From Curtobacterium sp. MCPF17_052 (GTDB taxonomy: Bacteria; Actinomycetota; Actinomycetes; Actinomycetales; Microbacteriaceae): 64,000 nt of DNA. The position numbers and the translations under genes are program-made. Location of the stretch: positions 206,378-270,377 of the forward strand of contig NZ_QKSD01000002.1 in the NCBI RefSeq assembly GCF_003234085.1, written 5' to 3'. The notes under the pieces are model-generated. The model ran no database searches. It was not told the DNA's origin and saw only the letters and a program-made list of their open reading frames with translations. Below, one piece after another: positions 16,331 to 25,133 of this stretch (position 1 is the stretch's first letter; every line of letters begins with the position of its first letter).

Positions 16331-17503
16331 ATGGCGAGCGCTCCCGACGCGGCGATCCGGCACGGTCGGCTGATCGCCAGCCTGGTGGGGCAGCGAACGG
16401 GCCCCGCAGCGGCGGCTCGCGCCACCGCCCCGCTCGACGTCGTCCGGCATCTGGTCGCCGTGCAGGCGCAGGACCTCGGACAGTCCCTGTGGGCCATCGG
16501 CGCCCGGTCGCTCGGGACGACCCGTGCCGACGTCCTGACCGCGTTCGACCGAGGGCAGGTCGTGCGGTCCTGGCCGATGCGCGGCACCCTGCACACCACG
16601 ACCCCGGACACGCTCCGCGTGCTGCTGTCCCTGACCGCGGTCCGCACGATGCGGACGCTGGTGAGCCGGTTCCGGCAGGTCGGCCTCGAGGCCGATGACG
16701 TCGACCGCGCCCGCGACGCCCTGGTGACGGCGCTCTCGGGTGGAGCGGTGCTCGACCGGGACGCTGCGATGCAGCGGCTCCGCGACGCCGGCGTCGACCC
16801 GGGCGACTCACGCGGCTACAACCTGCTGCTCCGCTTCGCCCAGGAGGCCCTCATCGCCTGGGGACCGAGCCGCCGCGTCGGGCAGGCACTCGTCCTGCTC
16901 GACGACTGGGCACCGGCGAGTGGATCCGTCCGGGACCTCGTCGACGACGGCGAGGCGGCGCTCGAACACGTGCTCCTCGGCTACCTCCGCGGTCACGGCC
17001 CCGCGACGCTCGCCGACTTCGCGACGTGGATCGGGCTGCCGCTCACCGCGGTCCGCCGTGCTCGTTCGCGCGCCGCGGGAGCGATCGTCGAGGTGGACGA
17101 AACACACCTGGCCGTCGAGGCGGCGGTGCCGCAGGGCAGCGGCGTCCCGAGGAGCACGGCGGCAGCGCACCTGCTCCCGGCGTTCGACGAGTACGTCCTC
17201 GGCTACGCCGACCGGTCGGCGCTCTTCGCCGACCCCGCGGACCGGGCGGCCAGCGGGAACGGCCTCGCGGCTCCGATCGCCGTGCTCCGCGGGACGATCG
17301 CCGGCACCTGGTCACGGCCGGGCACGGACGGTACGACCACGCTGACGCCGTTCCGCCGGTTGAGCGAGACCGACGAACGGGCACTGCACCGGGCCGCGGA
17401 CCGGGTGGGCCGGTTCCTGCAACGCCCGACGAGCCTCCGGATCGGGTCCCCAGCCGGAGCCGACGGCGCGATCAGACCGGTGCCGGCAGCTCCAGGCCCT
17501 TGA
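16331..17503 (+). CDS. Winged-helix DNA-binding protein, AlkZ-like family
   Basis: 390 aa. The sequence LVAVQAQDLGQSLWAIGAR carries the QxQ motif of AlkZ/AlkX-type glycosylases, followed by VVRSWPMRGTLHTTTP, another conserved block of this winged-helix family; a later LLPAFDEYVLGYADRS is also typical. In characterised AlkZ, the glutamines unhook interstrand crosslinks and excise N7-alkylated bases; here the repair role is inferred. A perfect AGGAGG precedes ATG 16331. Its 3' end overlaps the convergent RF3 gene by 32 bp. Confidence 0.8.
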   Translation: MASAPDAAIRHGRLIASLVGQRTGPAAAARATAPLDVVRHLVAVQAQDLGQSLWAIGARSLGTTRADVLTAFDRGQVVRSWPMRGTLHTTTPDTLRVLLSLTAVRTMRTLVSRFRQVGLEADDVDRARDALVTALSGGAVLDRDAAMQRLRDAGVDPGDSRGYNLLLRFAQEALIAWGPSRRVGQALVLLDDWAPASGSVRDLVDDGEAALEHVLLGYLRGHGPATLADFATWIGLPLTAVRRARSRAAGAIVEVDETHLAVEAAVPQGSGVPRSTAAAHLLPAFDEYVLGYADRSALFADPADRAASGNGLAAPIAVLRGTIAGTWSRPGTDGTTTLTPFRRLSETDERALHRAADRVGRFLQRPTSLRIGSPAGADGAIRPVPAAPGP

Positions 17504-19064
17504 GCTCGCGCATCACCGAGTTGAGGTGCCACTGGTCGCGGAACAGCCCGTACCGGTCGCGGTCGGTGGTGACGATCTCCAGGTCGCGCCGCCGCTCGAG
17601 CAACGCGAGGTCGGAGTCCGTGACGGTGCGGACCATCGTCCACGGCAGCGGTTCGACGCGGACGGCGGTGCCGAACTCCGCCGACAGGCGCGACGTCAGG
17701 ACCTCGAGCTGCAGCGATCCGATGACGCCGACCATCGGCGCCTGCGCGGTCCGACGCTCGGACTCGAGCAGCTGCACGACGCCCTCGCCGGCGAGCTGTT
17801 GCATGCCCTTGCGGAACTTCTTCGCGGTGCTCGGGTCGGTGGGCGCGACGGTGGCGAACATCTCCGGCGCGAACCGGGGGAGCGGCTCGAACTCGACGGC
17901 CTCGTCGCTGTACAGGGTGTCCCCGGGGTGCAGCATCGTCGCGTTCACCAGACCGACCACGTCGCCGGGCCAGGCGACGTCGACGGTGTCGCGCTCCCGA
18001 CCGAACACGCTGAGCGCGTGCTTGGTGTTGAACCGTCGGCCGGACTGCGCGTGGGTCAGCATCATGCCGCGGTCGAACCGGCCCGAGCAGATGCGGACGA
18101 AGGCGACCTGGTCGTGGTGGGCGGGGTCCATGTTCGCCTGCACCTTGAACACCTGGGCTGCGAAGGGCTCGGTGACCGGACGGGGCGCGCCGTCCTCGGT
18201 GCGACGGGGGAGCGCGGCAGGGGCGGTGTCGCGCAGGAAGCGCAGCAGGTCGACCGTGCCGAGGTGCTTGGTGGCGACGCCGAAGAACACCGGCATGCTC
18301 ACGCGGGCGTGGAAGTCTTCCTGGTCGGGCAGCCCACGGACCTCGCGGGTGAGCTCGACCTCTTCCAGCGCGGTCGCCCACGCACTGCCGAACAGTTCGG
18401 CGCCCTCGTCCGCCGAGCGCTCGGTCGCGACCGGCAGGTGCCCACCGCCGGTGGACTCGTACGTGGTCAGGGTCCCGGTCGTGGTGTCGACCAGTCCCTG
18501 CAGGTCACCGGCCTCGCCGACCGGCCAGGTGACCGGCGTCGGGGCACGTCCGGTGCGCTCCTCGAGCTCGTCGAGCAGGTCGAGGGCTTCACGGCCGGGG
18601 CGGTCCCACTTGTTGACGACGGCAATGACGGGGATGTCGCGGGTGCGGCAGACCTCGAACAGACGGATCGTCTGCGCCTCCATGCCCTTCGCGGCGTCGA
18701 TCAGCATGACCGCGCAGTCGACGGCCGCGAGCGCGCGGTAGGTGTCCTCGGAGAAGTCGGCGTGGCCCGGGGTGTCGACGACGTTGATGAGCGTGCCGCC
18801 GGCGTCGAGTTGGACGACGGCAGAGCTGATCGAGATCCCGCGGCTCCGCTCGATCTCCATCCAGTCGGACACGGTCGCGCGCCGGGTGGCCTTGCCCTTG
18901 ACCGCACCGGCCTCGTCGATGGCGGAGGCCGCCAGGGTCAGCGACTCGGTGAGCGTGGACTTGCCGGCGTCCGGGTGGGCGATCACGGCGACGGTCCGAC
19001 GGCGTTCGGCTTCCCGCTCGATCGTGCCGGCGGCGGCGGTGTCCGCCGGGGACGGACCGGTCAC
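17472..19064 (-). CDS. prfC: Peptide chain release factor 3
   Basis: 530 aa, the normal RF3 length. G1 AHPDAGKST, the switch regions with RGISISSAV, G3 DTPGHADF, G4 NKWDR and the RF3-specific C-terminal region (PPMVGVIGSLQ-like APMVGVIGSLQLEVL) are all present. RF3 is a GTPase that recycles RF1/RF2 from ribosomes after termination. The gene overlaps the convergent AlkZ-like gene at its 3' end. No operon partner on its own strand. Confidence 0.95.
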   Translation of the reverse strand: MTGPSPADTAAAGTIEREAERRRTVAVIAHPDAGKSTLTESLTLAASAIDEAGAVKGKATRRATVSDWMEIERSRGISISSAVVQLDAGGTLINVVDTPGHADFSEDTYRALAAVDCAVMLIDAAKGMEAQTIRLFEVCRTRDIPVIAVVNKWDRPGREALDLLDELEERTGRAPTPVTWPVGEAGDLQGLVDTTTGTLTTYESTGGGHLPVATERSADEGAELFGSAWATALEEVELTREVRGLPDQEDFHARVSMPVFFGVATKHLGTVDLLRFLRDTAPAALPRRTEDGAPRPVTEPFAAQVFKVQANMDPAHHDQVAFVRICSGRFDRGMMLTHAQSGRRFNTKHALSVFGRERDTVDVAWPGDVVGLVNATMLHPGDTLYSDEAVEFEPLPRFAPEMFATVAPTDPSTAKKFRKGMQQLAGEGVVQLLESERRTAQAPMVGVIGSLQLEVLTSRLSAEFGTAVRVEPLPWTMVRTVTDSDLALLERRRDLEIVTTDRDRYGLFRDQWHLNSVMRELKGLELPAPV

Positions 19065-19282
19065 GCGTCGCCCCGCTCGTGGCGTCGACCGACGGCGTGA
19101 CCTGGGTGTTCCGACTTCTGCACCCTCCGACGATACCGACTGCTCCGGACAGTCGACGAACCGGGGCCCTCCGGGAGGCCCGCCGCGTCCGGCGGGTTCC
19201 GGACGCCCGCGACCCCGCGACCGCCGCCGGGGTACCGCGACAGGGAACCCCTCTCCGGCACCTTCCGCCGTACCGTGGGCCC

Positions 19283-20212
19283 ATGCCGAACGAGAACGAG
19301 GTACGGGATTTCCTGATGTCGCGGCGCGCCCGCATCGCGCCGGAGTCGGTCGGACTCCCGGGCGGTGCCGGTCGGCGGGTCCCGGGCCTCCGACGCGGCG
19401 AGGTCGCGGTCCTCGCCGGGGTGAGCGCCGAGTACTACGCGCGGATCGAGCGGGGGAACCTGACCGGGGTCACCGACACCGTGCTCGACGCGATCGCCCG
19501 GACGCTGCGGTTCGACGAATCCGAGCGATCGCACCTGTTCGACCTGGCCCGGTCGGCGAACCTGTCACCGGTGCGCCGGGCCCGCACGAGCACCTCGGGG
19601 TCGGTCCGTCCGGGGCTCCGCTTCGCGCTCGAGGCGATGCGAGATGTCGTCGCCTTCGTGCAGAACTCCCGTCTCGACGTGGTGGCGATGAGCGACCTCG
19701 CCCGGGCGCTCTACAGCGACGTCGTCGAGACCGGAGGCGACCAGCCGAACTTCGCCCGGTTCGCGTTCCTGCACCAGGACCTGTCCCGCCGGCTCTACCC
19801 GGACTGGGAGGGAGCGGCGGACATCTCGGTCGCGATGCTGCGGACCGCGGCCGGCCGGCACCCCGACGACCGCGGACTGCGGGACCTGATCGGCGAGCTG
19901 GCGACGCTCAGCCCGGAGTTCAGGCAGAAGTGGGCGGCGCACGAGGTCCGGTTGCACACCCACGGCGTCAAGACCTTCCACCACCACGCGGTCGGTGACG
20001 TCCGGCTCCACTTCGAGAACCTGACGCCGGGCCTCGACAGCGAGCACAGTCTGCTCGTCTACGCGGCGGAGCCGGGCAGCACGGACGCCGAGTCCTTGCA
20101 GCTGCTGGCGAGCTGGGCCGCGACACGGGCGGCGGACGGTGCCCGGGCGACCGGCGTGTCGGACGAGATGCGCGCCTCCCGGCCAGCTGGCGTCGACCGA
20201 GACGTGCCCTGA
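19283..20212 (+). CDS. XRE-family regulator with MmyB-type ligand-binding domain
   Basis: 309 aa. Residues 35-85 form a Cro/C1 helix-turn-helix (RRGEVAVLAGVSAEYYARIERG), preceded by the FLMSRRARIAPESVGLP segment usual in this family; residues 105-280 form the MmyB-like PAS-type domain that binds fatty-acid-like ligands. ATG 19283 is preceded by TACCGT 6 nt upstream and no ribosome binding site, suggesting a leaderless transcript. It is followed after 70 bp by an MFS exporter gene on the same strand that it may regulate. Confidence 0.88.
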   Translation: MPNENEVRDFLMSRRARIAPESVGLPGGAGRRVPGLRRGEVAVLAGVSAEYYARIERGNLTGVTDTVLDAIARTLRFDESERSHLFDLARSANLSPVRRARTSTSGSVRPGLRFALEAMRDVVAFVQNSRLDVVAMSDLARALYSDVVETGGDQPNFARFAFLHQDLSRRLYPDWEGAADISVAMLRTAAGRHPDDRGLRDLIGELATLSPEFRQKWAAHEVRLHTHGVKTFHHHAVGDVRLHFENLTPGLDSEHSLLVYAAEPGSTDAESLQLLASWAATRAADGARATGVSDEMRASRPAGVDRDVP

Positions 20213-20282
20213 CAGGGCGTCCTCCGTCCGGTGGCCCCGCCGTACGGTCGATCCGGCCGCAGCACCGACAGGACGGACCCCG

Positions 20283-21473
20283 ATGACGACCACCGCACCC
20301 ACCCCGACGACGGGGGGCACCCAGACCCGCATCCCGTGGAGCGCGCTCGTCGTCCTCGCCGCGATCGGGTTCCTGCTGCTGTCCGCCGAGACGATGCCGG
20401 CAGGGCTGCTGCCGCTGATGGCCCGCGACCTGGACACCGGCGAGGGTGTCATCGGTCAGTTCATCAGCGTCTGGGCGCTCGGCACCGTCGTGGTCACCGT
20501 GCCGGCCATCACGCTCACCCGCGGGATGCGCCGGAAGCCGCTGCTGCTCACGACCCTGACCTGCCTGGTGCTCGCGAACGCCGTGACCGCGATCTCGTCG
20601 GACGTCGTCGTCTCGCTCGCGTCCCGCTTCGTCGGCGGTGCGGCCACCGGCGTCCTGTGGGGGATGCTGGCCGCGTACGGGCGTCGGATCAGCCCGGCCT
20701 CCCGTGGTGGCCTGGCCCTGGCGATCGTGTCGACGGGTGCGCCGGTCGGCTTCGCCCTCGGCACACCACTCGGCGCCTGGGTCGGTGGGGTGCTGGACTG
20801 GCGCTGGTCCTTCGCCGGCATCTCGGTGCTCGGCGTCGTGCTGCTCGTCCTGGTCACGCTCCTGGTGCCGGACGTCGCGGGACAGCCCGCCGGCGGACGC
20901 CTGCCGCTGCAGCGGGTGTTCCTCCTCCGCGGGGTGCCGGTCGTCCTCGCCGTCATCTTCGTGTGGATGCTGGGCCACAACACGATCTACACGTACATCG
21001 CGCCGTTCCTGCGGGACACCGACACGGGTCTCTCGGCGGACCTGGTGCTGCTGGTCTACGGGGTCTGCTCGATCGGTGGCGTCGTCCTGACGGCGGCCCT
21101 GATCGACCGGTACCCCCGGGGGCTGCTGTGGGCGAGCCTCGGCGGCTTCGTCGTCGCTGCGGTGCTGCTCGTCGTCGGGCACGGATCAGCCCCGGTCGTC
21201 CTCGGTGCGGCCGTGCTGTGGGGGCTGACCTTCGGCGGTGCGGCGCCACAGTTGCAGAGTGCACTGACGATCGCGGGCGGCACGGAGTCGGACCTGGCGA
21301 ACGCGTTCCTGCCGGTGGCGTTCAACCTCGCGATCTCCGCCGCCGGTCTGGTCGGCGCGCTGCTCATCGCGGTCTCGGGCGGGCTGGTCCTCGCGGTGTC
21401 CATGGCCGTCCTCGGGGCCCTGGCGCTGGTCGTGACGGTGGTCGGCCGGCAGACCTTCGCCGGTCGTGCCTGA
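20283..21473 (+). CDS. MFS transporter, DHA1 (drug:H+ antiporter-1) type
   Basis: 396 aa with 12 predicted membrane helices. Typical DHA1 features are LLSAETMPAGLLPLMARDL at the first helix, MRRKPLLL in the loop 2-3 region, and the antiporter segment STGAPVGFALGTPLGAWVG in helix 5. It is probably a proton-driven exporter of small molecules (sugar efflux or drug type) in the cytoplasmic membrane. It lies downstream of an XRE/MmyB regulator on the same strand. Its stop faces the LCP gene's stop across 12 bp, with no room for a separate terminator. Confidence 0.85.
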   Translation: MTTTAPTPTTGGTQTRIPWSALVVLAAIGFLLLSAETMPAGLLPLMARDLDTGEGVIGQFISVWALGTVVVTVPAITLTRGMRRKPLLLTTLTCLVLANAVTAISSDVVVSLASRFVGGAATGVLWGMLAAYGRRISPASRGGLALAIVSTGAPVGFALGTPLGAWVGGVLDWRWSFAGISVLGVVLLVLVTLLVPDVAGQPAGGRLPLQRVFLLRGVPVVLAVIFVWMLGHNTIYTYIAPFLRDTDTGLSADLVLLVYGVCSIGGVVLTAALIDRYPRGLLWASLGGFVVAAVLLVVGHGSAPVVLGAAVLWGLTFGGAAPQLQSALTIAGGTESDLANAFLPVAFNLAISAAGLVGALLIAVSGGLVLAVSMAVLGALALVVTVVGRQTFAGRA

Positions 21474-21485
21474 ACGGAGCCCGGC

Positions 21486-22823
21486 CTAGTACTCCGACTT
21501 CGCCGCGCAGGTCACCGTGTCGGCGGTCTGGCCGGACACCGAGTCCGGCAGCTCAGCCGCGGACGCGCTCGCCCGGGGCGTCGCCGGAGGCGTCGTCGTG
21601 TTCCCGGAAACGGGCGGGGTGGTGGTGGTGGCTGATGGGCTGGCGGGAGCCGACGGCTTCGCGGTGGGCGCGTCGGGATCGCGCACGGCGGAACGGCCGA
21701 GGCTGTTCGGGGCGAGCTGCACCGGTTCGTCGGCCTGCAGCGCAGCCGTCAGGGTCTCCGCGGGCCCCTCGGACACCAGGACCCGAGCCGGGTCCTCGGG
21801 GTCGTCGACGACCGGGAACTGGACGAACACCATGTTCGAGAGTCCGACGGTGTTGACCGCGAGGGCGAGGCGCGCCAGGGTCGCCGCGTCGTCGAGCGAA
21901 TCCGACAGGACCATGTTCTTGAAGGCGGTGTCCGCGAGCCGCAGGACCTTCGCCGGGTTGGTGAGCGTGCCGGCGGAGACGGTCTGGCGGGCGAGGGCGG
22001 ACATGAACGTCTGCTGGTTGCTGATCCGGCCGAGGTCGCTCGCGTCGCCGACGCCGTGTCGCGACCGGAGGAACGCAGCGGCCTCGGCCCCTCGGAGCTC
22101 GCGGTTGCCGGGCTGCAGGTCGAGCGCCGGGGTGACGTCGTCGTCCTTGATCGGCGTGGCGAGGCAGACCGTGACACCGCCGACCGCGTCGGCCATCCGG
22201 ACGACCCCGTCGAAGGTGATCTTGCCCGCGTAGGCGATCTGCAGGCCGGTGAGCTTGCCGATGGTGCTCGCGACGCAGGCCAGGCCGTGCTGCTCGCCGC
22301 CGCGGGAGAGCGCCGTGTTGAGCATCGCGGCGGACGAGGCCGGGGTGACGGCACCGTCGTCGTTCGTGCACGCCGGGATCGGGACGACGAGGTCGCGCGG
22401 GAAGCTGATCACCGACATGTTCGAGTGGTCGGCCGAGATGTGCACGAGGATGTTGGTGTCGTTGTTGCCGACGCCGTTGCTGGCCCGCTGGTTGGCCGGG
22501 TCGTCGAACCCGGCACCCTGTCCGTCGCGGGTGTCGGTCGCGACGAGCAGCATGTTGACCTCGCCCGACTGGGCCGTCAGCGCGGGCGCCTTCTTCGCAG
22601 TGGTGCCGGGCATCGCGAGCGAGACGGACGGCTGGGCGCCCTGCAGGACCTGCCAGGTGGCGATGGCGGCGATCGAACCGGACCCCACCACGGCGACCGC
22701 GGCGACGACGGCGATGCCGCGCAGCACGAACCCGAACGGACCGCGACGACGCAGCCTGCCGTGCCGGATGAGCGGTGACGGGCTCGTCGACTGGTCCGTG
22801 TGCGCTCGTCCGTCGTCCGACAT
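21486..22823 (-). CDS. LytR-CpsA-Psr (LCP) family cell-wall glycopolymer ligase
   Basis: 445 aa. A cytoplasmic N-terminus is followed by one membrane helix (FVLRGIAVVAAVAVVGSGSI) and an extracellular LCP domain: LLVATDTRDGQG, ISFPRDLVVPIP and AFLRSRHGVGDASDLGRISNQ contain the Asp and Arg residues that bind the polyprenyl pyrophosphate. A long Thr/Pro/Ala-rich C-terminal tail carries a single Cys near the end. LCP enzymes transfer teichoic-acid-like or arabinogalactan polymers from lipid carriers to peptidoglycan. The start ATG 22823 has a G-rich ribosome binding site. Transcribed alone. Confidence 0.9.
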   Translation of the reverse strand: MSDDGRAHTDQSTSPSPLIRHGRLRRRGPFGFVLRGIAVVAAVAVVGSGSIAAIATWQVLQGAQPSVSLAMPGTTAKKAPALTAQSGEVNMLLVATDTRDGQGAGFDDPANQRASNGVGNNDTNILVHISADHSNMSVISFPRDLVVPIPACTNDDGAVTPASSAAMLNTALSRGGEQHGLACVASTIGKLTGLQIAYAGKITFDGVVRMADAVGGVTVCLATPIKDDDVTPALDLQPGNRELRGAEAAAFLRSRHGVGDASDLGRISNQQTFMSALARQTVSAGTLTNPAKVLRLADTAFKNMVLSDSLDDAATLARLALAVNTVGLSNMVFVQFPVVDDPEDPARVLVSEGPAETLTAALQADEPVQLAPNSLGRSAVRDPDAPTAKPSAPASPSATTTTPPVSGNTTTPPATPRASASAAELPDSVSGQTADTVTCAAKSEY

Positions 22824-22913
22824 GCATCCCCCGGGGTCAGTCCGGGAGAGGTCCCGGTTCCGTCATCATGCCGGACCGCAGGGCTCCGCACCGTCGAGAC
22901 ACCTGAGAGACCG

Positions 22914-23318
22914 TCAGGCGGCGGCGCCCTCGTCCACCGCGAGCACGTCGGTCCGGAGCGCCGGGCAGTGCTCGGGACTCGGGTGCTCGGAGATGTGGAT
23001 GACCTCGTCCAGCCGGTCCCGGGTCGCCGTCAGCTCGGCCAGCTGCGCGGTGATCCGGTCGCGTTCCTGCACGAGCAGGGCGAAGGACTCGGCCGTGGCT
23101 TCACCGGCGTCGACGCAGGGCAGGAGCCGGACGATGGTGCGGCTCGGCAGTCCGGCGGCGAAGAGCTGCTGCACCAGGCGGACCCGGTCCACGGCCTCCG
23201 TCCCGTAGGTCCGTTGCCCGGTGCCGGTCCGGGTGGCGGTGAGCATCCCCTGCTCCTCGTAGTAGCGGAGCGAGCGGACGCTCACCCCGGTCCGGGCAGC
23301 GAGGTCGCCGATGCGCAT
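22914..23318 (-). CDS. MerR-family transcriptional regulator
   Basis: 134 aa. The reader domain MRIGDLAARTGVSVRSLRYYEEQGML is the classic MerR winged helix, then a dimerisation helix (ITAQLAELTATRDRLDEVIH) and a short tail with a single Cys (EHCPALR). The tail is too short for a large ligand domain. It is divergent from the SDR gene with 96 bp between, and a MerR-type operator spans the promoter spacer there, so it very likely controls the SDR gene. Confidence 0.88.
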   Translation of the reverse strand: MRIGDLAARTGVSVRSLRYYEEQGMLTATRTGTGQRTYGTEAVDRVRLVQQLFAAGLPSRTIVRLLPCVDAGEATAESFALLVQERDRITAQLAELTATRDRLDEVIHISEHPSPEHCPALRTDVLAVDEGAAA

Positions 23319-23336
23319 GTCGTCTCCGTTCGGGGC

Positions 23337-23368
23337 TTGCCCCTGACACTGATGTGAGGTCTTACCGT
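23337..23368 (+). promoter_or_regulatory. MerR-type promoter with dyad in an elongated spacer
   Basis: TTGCCC (23337-23342) and TTACCG/TACCGT (23362-23368) are separated by 19-20 bp, and the spacer is filled by an imperfect dyad, CCTnACAn5TGTnAGG (23342-23359). Over-long spacers with a central dyad are the signature of MerR-activated promoters. It reads toward the SDR gene at 23415. Confidence 0.6.
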
Positions 23369-23414
23369 AACCGAGCCGCAGCGGGACGGACCCGTTCGGC
23401 GGAAGGAAACCACC

Positions 23415-24116
23415 ATGGACATCACCGGATCCGTCGCCCTCGTCACCGGTTCGAACCGCGGCATCGGACGACACTTCGTCGAACAGCTCCTCGAACGCGG
23501 CGCGTCGAAGGTCTACGCCACCGCCCGGCGTCCCGACCTCGTCGACGTCCCCGGGGTCGAGGTGCTCGCCCTCGACATCACCGACCCGGCCTCGGTCGCG
23601 GCGGCCGCCGCAGCAGCCGGCGACGTCACGCTGCTGATCGACAACGCCGGCGTCTCGTCGTCCGGCTCGCTGCTCACCGACGACCTGGCGGACGCCCGCC
23701 GAGCCGTCGACACCCACCTCTGGGGAACGCTCGACATGGTCCGGGCGTTCGCGCCCGTCATCGAGCGGAACGGTGGGGGCGCCATCGTCAACGTCCTCTC
23801 CGCGCTCTCCTGGTTCTCGGCGCCGGGCGCGGGTGGGTACGCCATCGCGAAGGCCGCCGAGTGGAACATGACCAACGCCGTCCGGCTCGAGCTCGCCGGC
23901 CGGGGAGTCACCGTGCAGGGCCTCCACCTCGGCGCGGCCGACACCGACATGATGGCCGGCTACGACGGCCCGATGACCGACCCCGCGGACGTCGTCCGTG
24001 CGGCCCTCGACGGGGTCGAGCGGGACGCCACCGAGGTGCTGGTCGACGACTGGACCCGCCTGGTCAAGGCCTCCCTGGCGGGCGACCCGGTGGACTTCTC
24101 GGCGCAGATCGCCTGA
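23415..24116 (+). CDS. Short-chain dehydrogenase/reductase
   Basis: 233 aa, classical SDR. The cofactor motif is ALVTGSNRGIGRHF (TGxxxGIG), with LLIDNAGVSSSG for the NNAG-like element. The catalytic Ser and Tyr-Lys appear as NVLSALSWFSAPGAGGYAIAKAAE (YxxxK). Probably NADP-dependent; the substrate is unknown. A good AAGGAAA ribosome binding site precedes the ATG. It is the target of the divergent MerR regulator and ends before a 22-bp-stem terminator. Confidence 0.9.
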   Translation: MDITGSVALVTGSNRGIGRHFVEQLLERGASKVYATARRPDLVDVPGVEVLALDITDPASVAAAAAAAGDVTLLIDNAGVSSSGSLLTDDLADARRAVDTHLWGTLDMVRAFAPVIERNGGGAIVNVLSALSWFSAPGAGGYAIAKAAEWNMTNAVRLELAGRGVTVQGLHLGAADTDMMAGYDGPMTDPADVVRAALDGVERDATEVLVDDWTRLVKASLAGDPVDFSAQIA

Positions 24117-24156
24117 CCCGGTCAGCGCGTGCCGACCGGCACCGGACCGGGGAGAC

Positions 24157-24204
24157 GACGGACGGGAGGCCCGTGGCGACACCGCCACGGGCCTCCCGTC
24201 CGTC
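24157..24204. terminator. Bidirectional terminator, 22-bp perfect stem
   Basis: Arms 24157-24178 and 24183-24204 pair perfectly around an ACAC loop, between the convergent SDR gene (ends 24116) and the sugar permease gene (ends 24234). The stem contains the same GACGGGAGGC block as the terminator at 13038-13077. Confidence 0.85.
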
Positions 24205-24233
24205 GGGTGCATCAGTCCGCCAGCGCTGGTCGG

Positions 24234-25133
24234 TCAGCCCTTGAGGCCGGCGGAGGCCATCGTGGCGACGAACTGCTTCTGCGCGACGAGGAAGAGCAGG
24301 ATCAGCGGCAGGGTCGCGACGACGTTGCCCGCCATGAGGAGCGACCAGTCGGTGCGCCGCACGCCCTGGAAGTTCGTCAGGCCGAGCTGCAGCGTGAAGG
24401 CGTCCTCGTCGTTGATCGCGATGAGCGGCCAGACCAGGTCGTTCCAGGACCCGAGCAGTGTGAACACCGCCAGGGTGGCCAGGGCCGGACGGGCGAGTGG
24501 CAGCACGATCCGGAAGAAGACCTGCAGCCGGCTGCAGCCGTCGATCATGCCAGCCTCCTCGAGTTCGGCGGGCAGCGACAGGAAGAACTGCCGCATCAGG
24601 AAGATGCCGAACGCCGACGCGAGCCACGGCACGATCGCGGCACCCAGGTGGTCGACGAGGTGCAGCCGGGCGAACATGACGTAGGTGGGGATCATGAGCA
24701 GCTGCGACGGGATCATGATCGTGGCGAGGACGGCCAGGAACCCGAAGGTGCGGCCGGGGAAGCGCAGCCGGGCGAAGCCGTACCCGGCGAGCGAGCACAG
24801 GACCAGGTGCGAGACGATCGCCGACGCCGACACGATGACGGTGTTGAGCAGCCAGTGCAGGACGTCGCTCTCGGCGAAGAGCCGCTCGTAGCCGGACAGG
24901 GTGAACTGCGTCGGGATGAAGGACGGCGGGAACCTGTTGATCTCGGACGCGGGCTCGAGCGAGGTCGTGAACATCTCGATGAACGGCACCAGGAAGAGCA
25001 GCGAGATCGGCAGGAGCAGGAGGTGCCAGGGGCTGAACGGCAGGCGTCGCCGTCGCCGCGAGGTGGGTGCCCCGACGGCGTCGGCGCGGTCGGGACCGGG
25101 TACGAGGACGGGGACACGGGTCTCGGTGGACAT
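24234..25133 (-). CDS. Carbohydrate ABC transporter permease (MalG/AraQ type)
   Basis: 299 aa with about six membrane helices. The EAA loop reads ELEEAGMIDGCSRLQVFFRIVLPLARPAL, the site that contacts the ATPase. MalG-type features include a C-terminus ending in ASAGLKG. It pairs with the MalF-type permease encoded immediately upstream; its ATG and that gene's TGA share one base (TGATG). It imports a sugar, probably an alpha-galactoside given the GH36 gene in the locus. No ATP-binding subunit gene is nearby. Confidence 0.9.
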   Translation of the reverse strand: MSTETRVPVLVPGPDRADAVGAPTSRRRRRLPFSPWHLLLLPISLLFLVPFIEMFTTSLEPASEINRFPPSFIPTQFTLSGYERLFAESDVLHWLLNTVIVSASAIVSHLVLCSLAGYGFARLRFPGRTFGFLAVLATIMIPSQLLMIPTYVMFARLHLVDHLGAAIVPWLASAFGIFLMRQFFLSLPAELEEAGMIDGCSRLQVFFRIVLPLARPALATLAVFTLLGSWNDLVWPLIAINDEDAFTLQLGLTNFQGVRRTDWSLLMAGNVVATLPLILLFLVAQKQFVATMASAGLKG

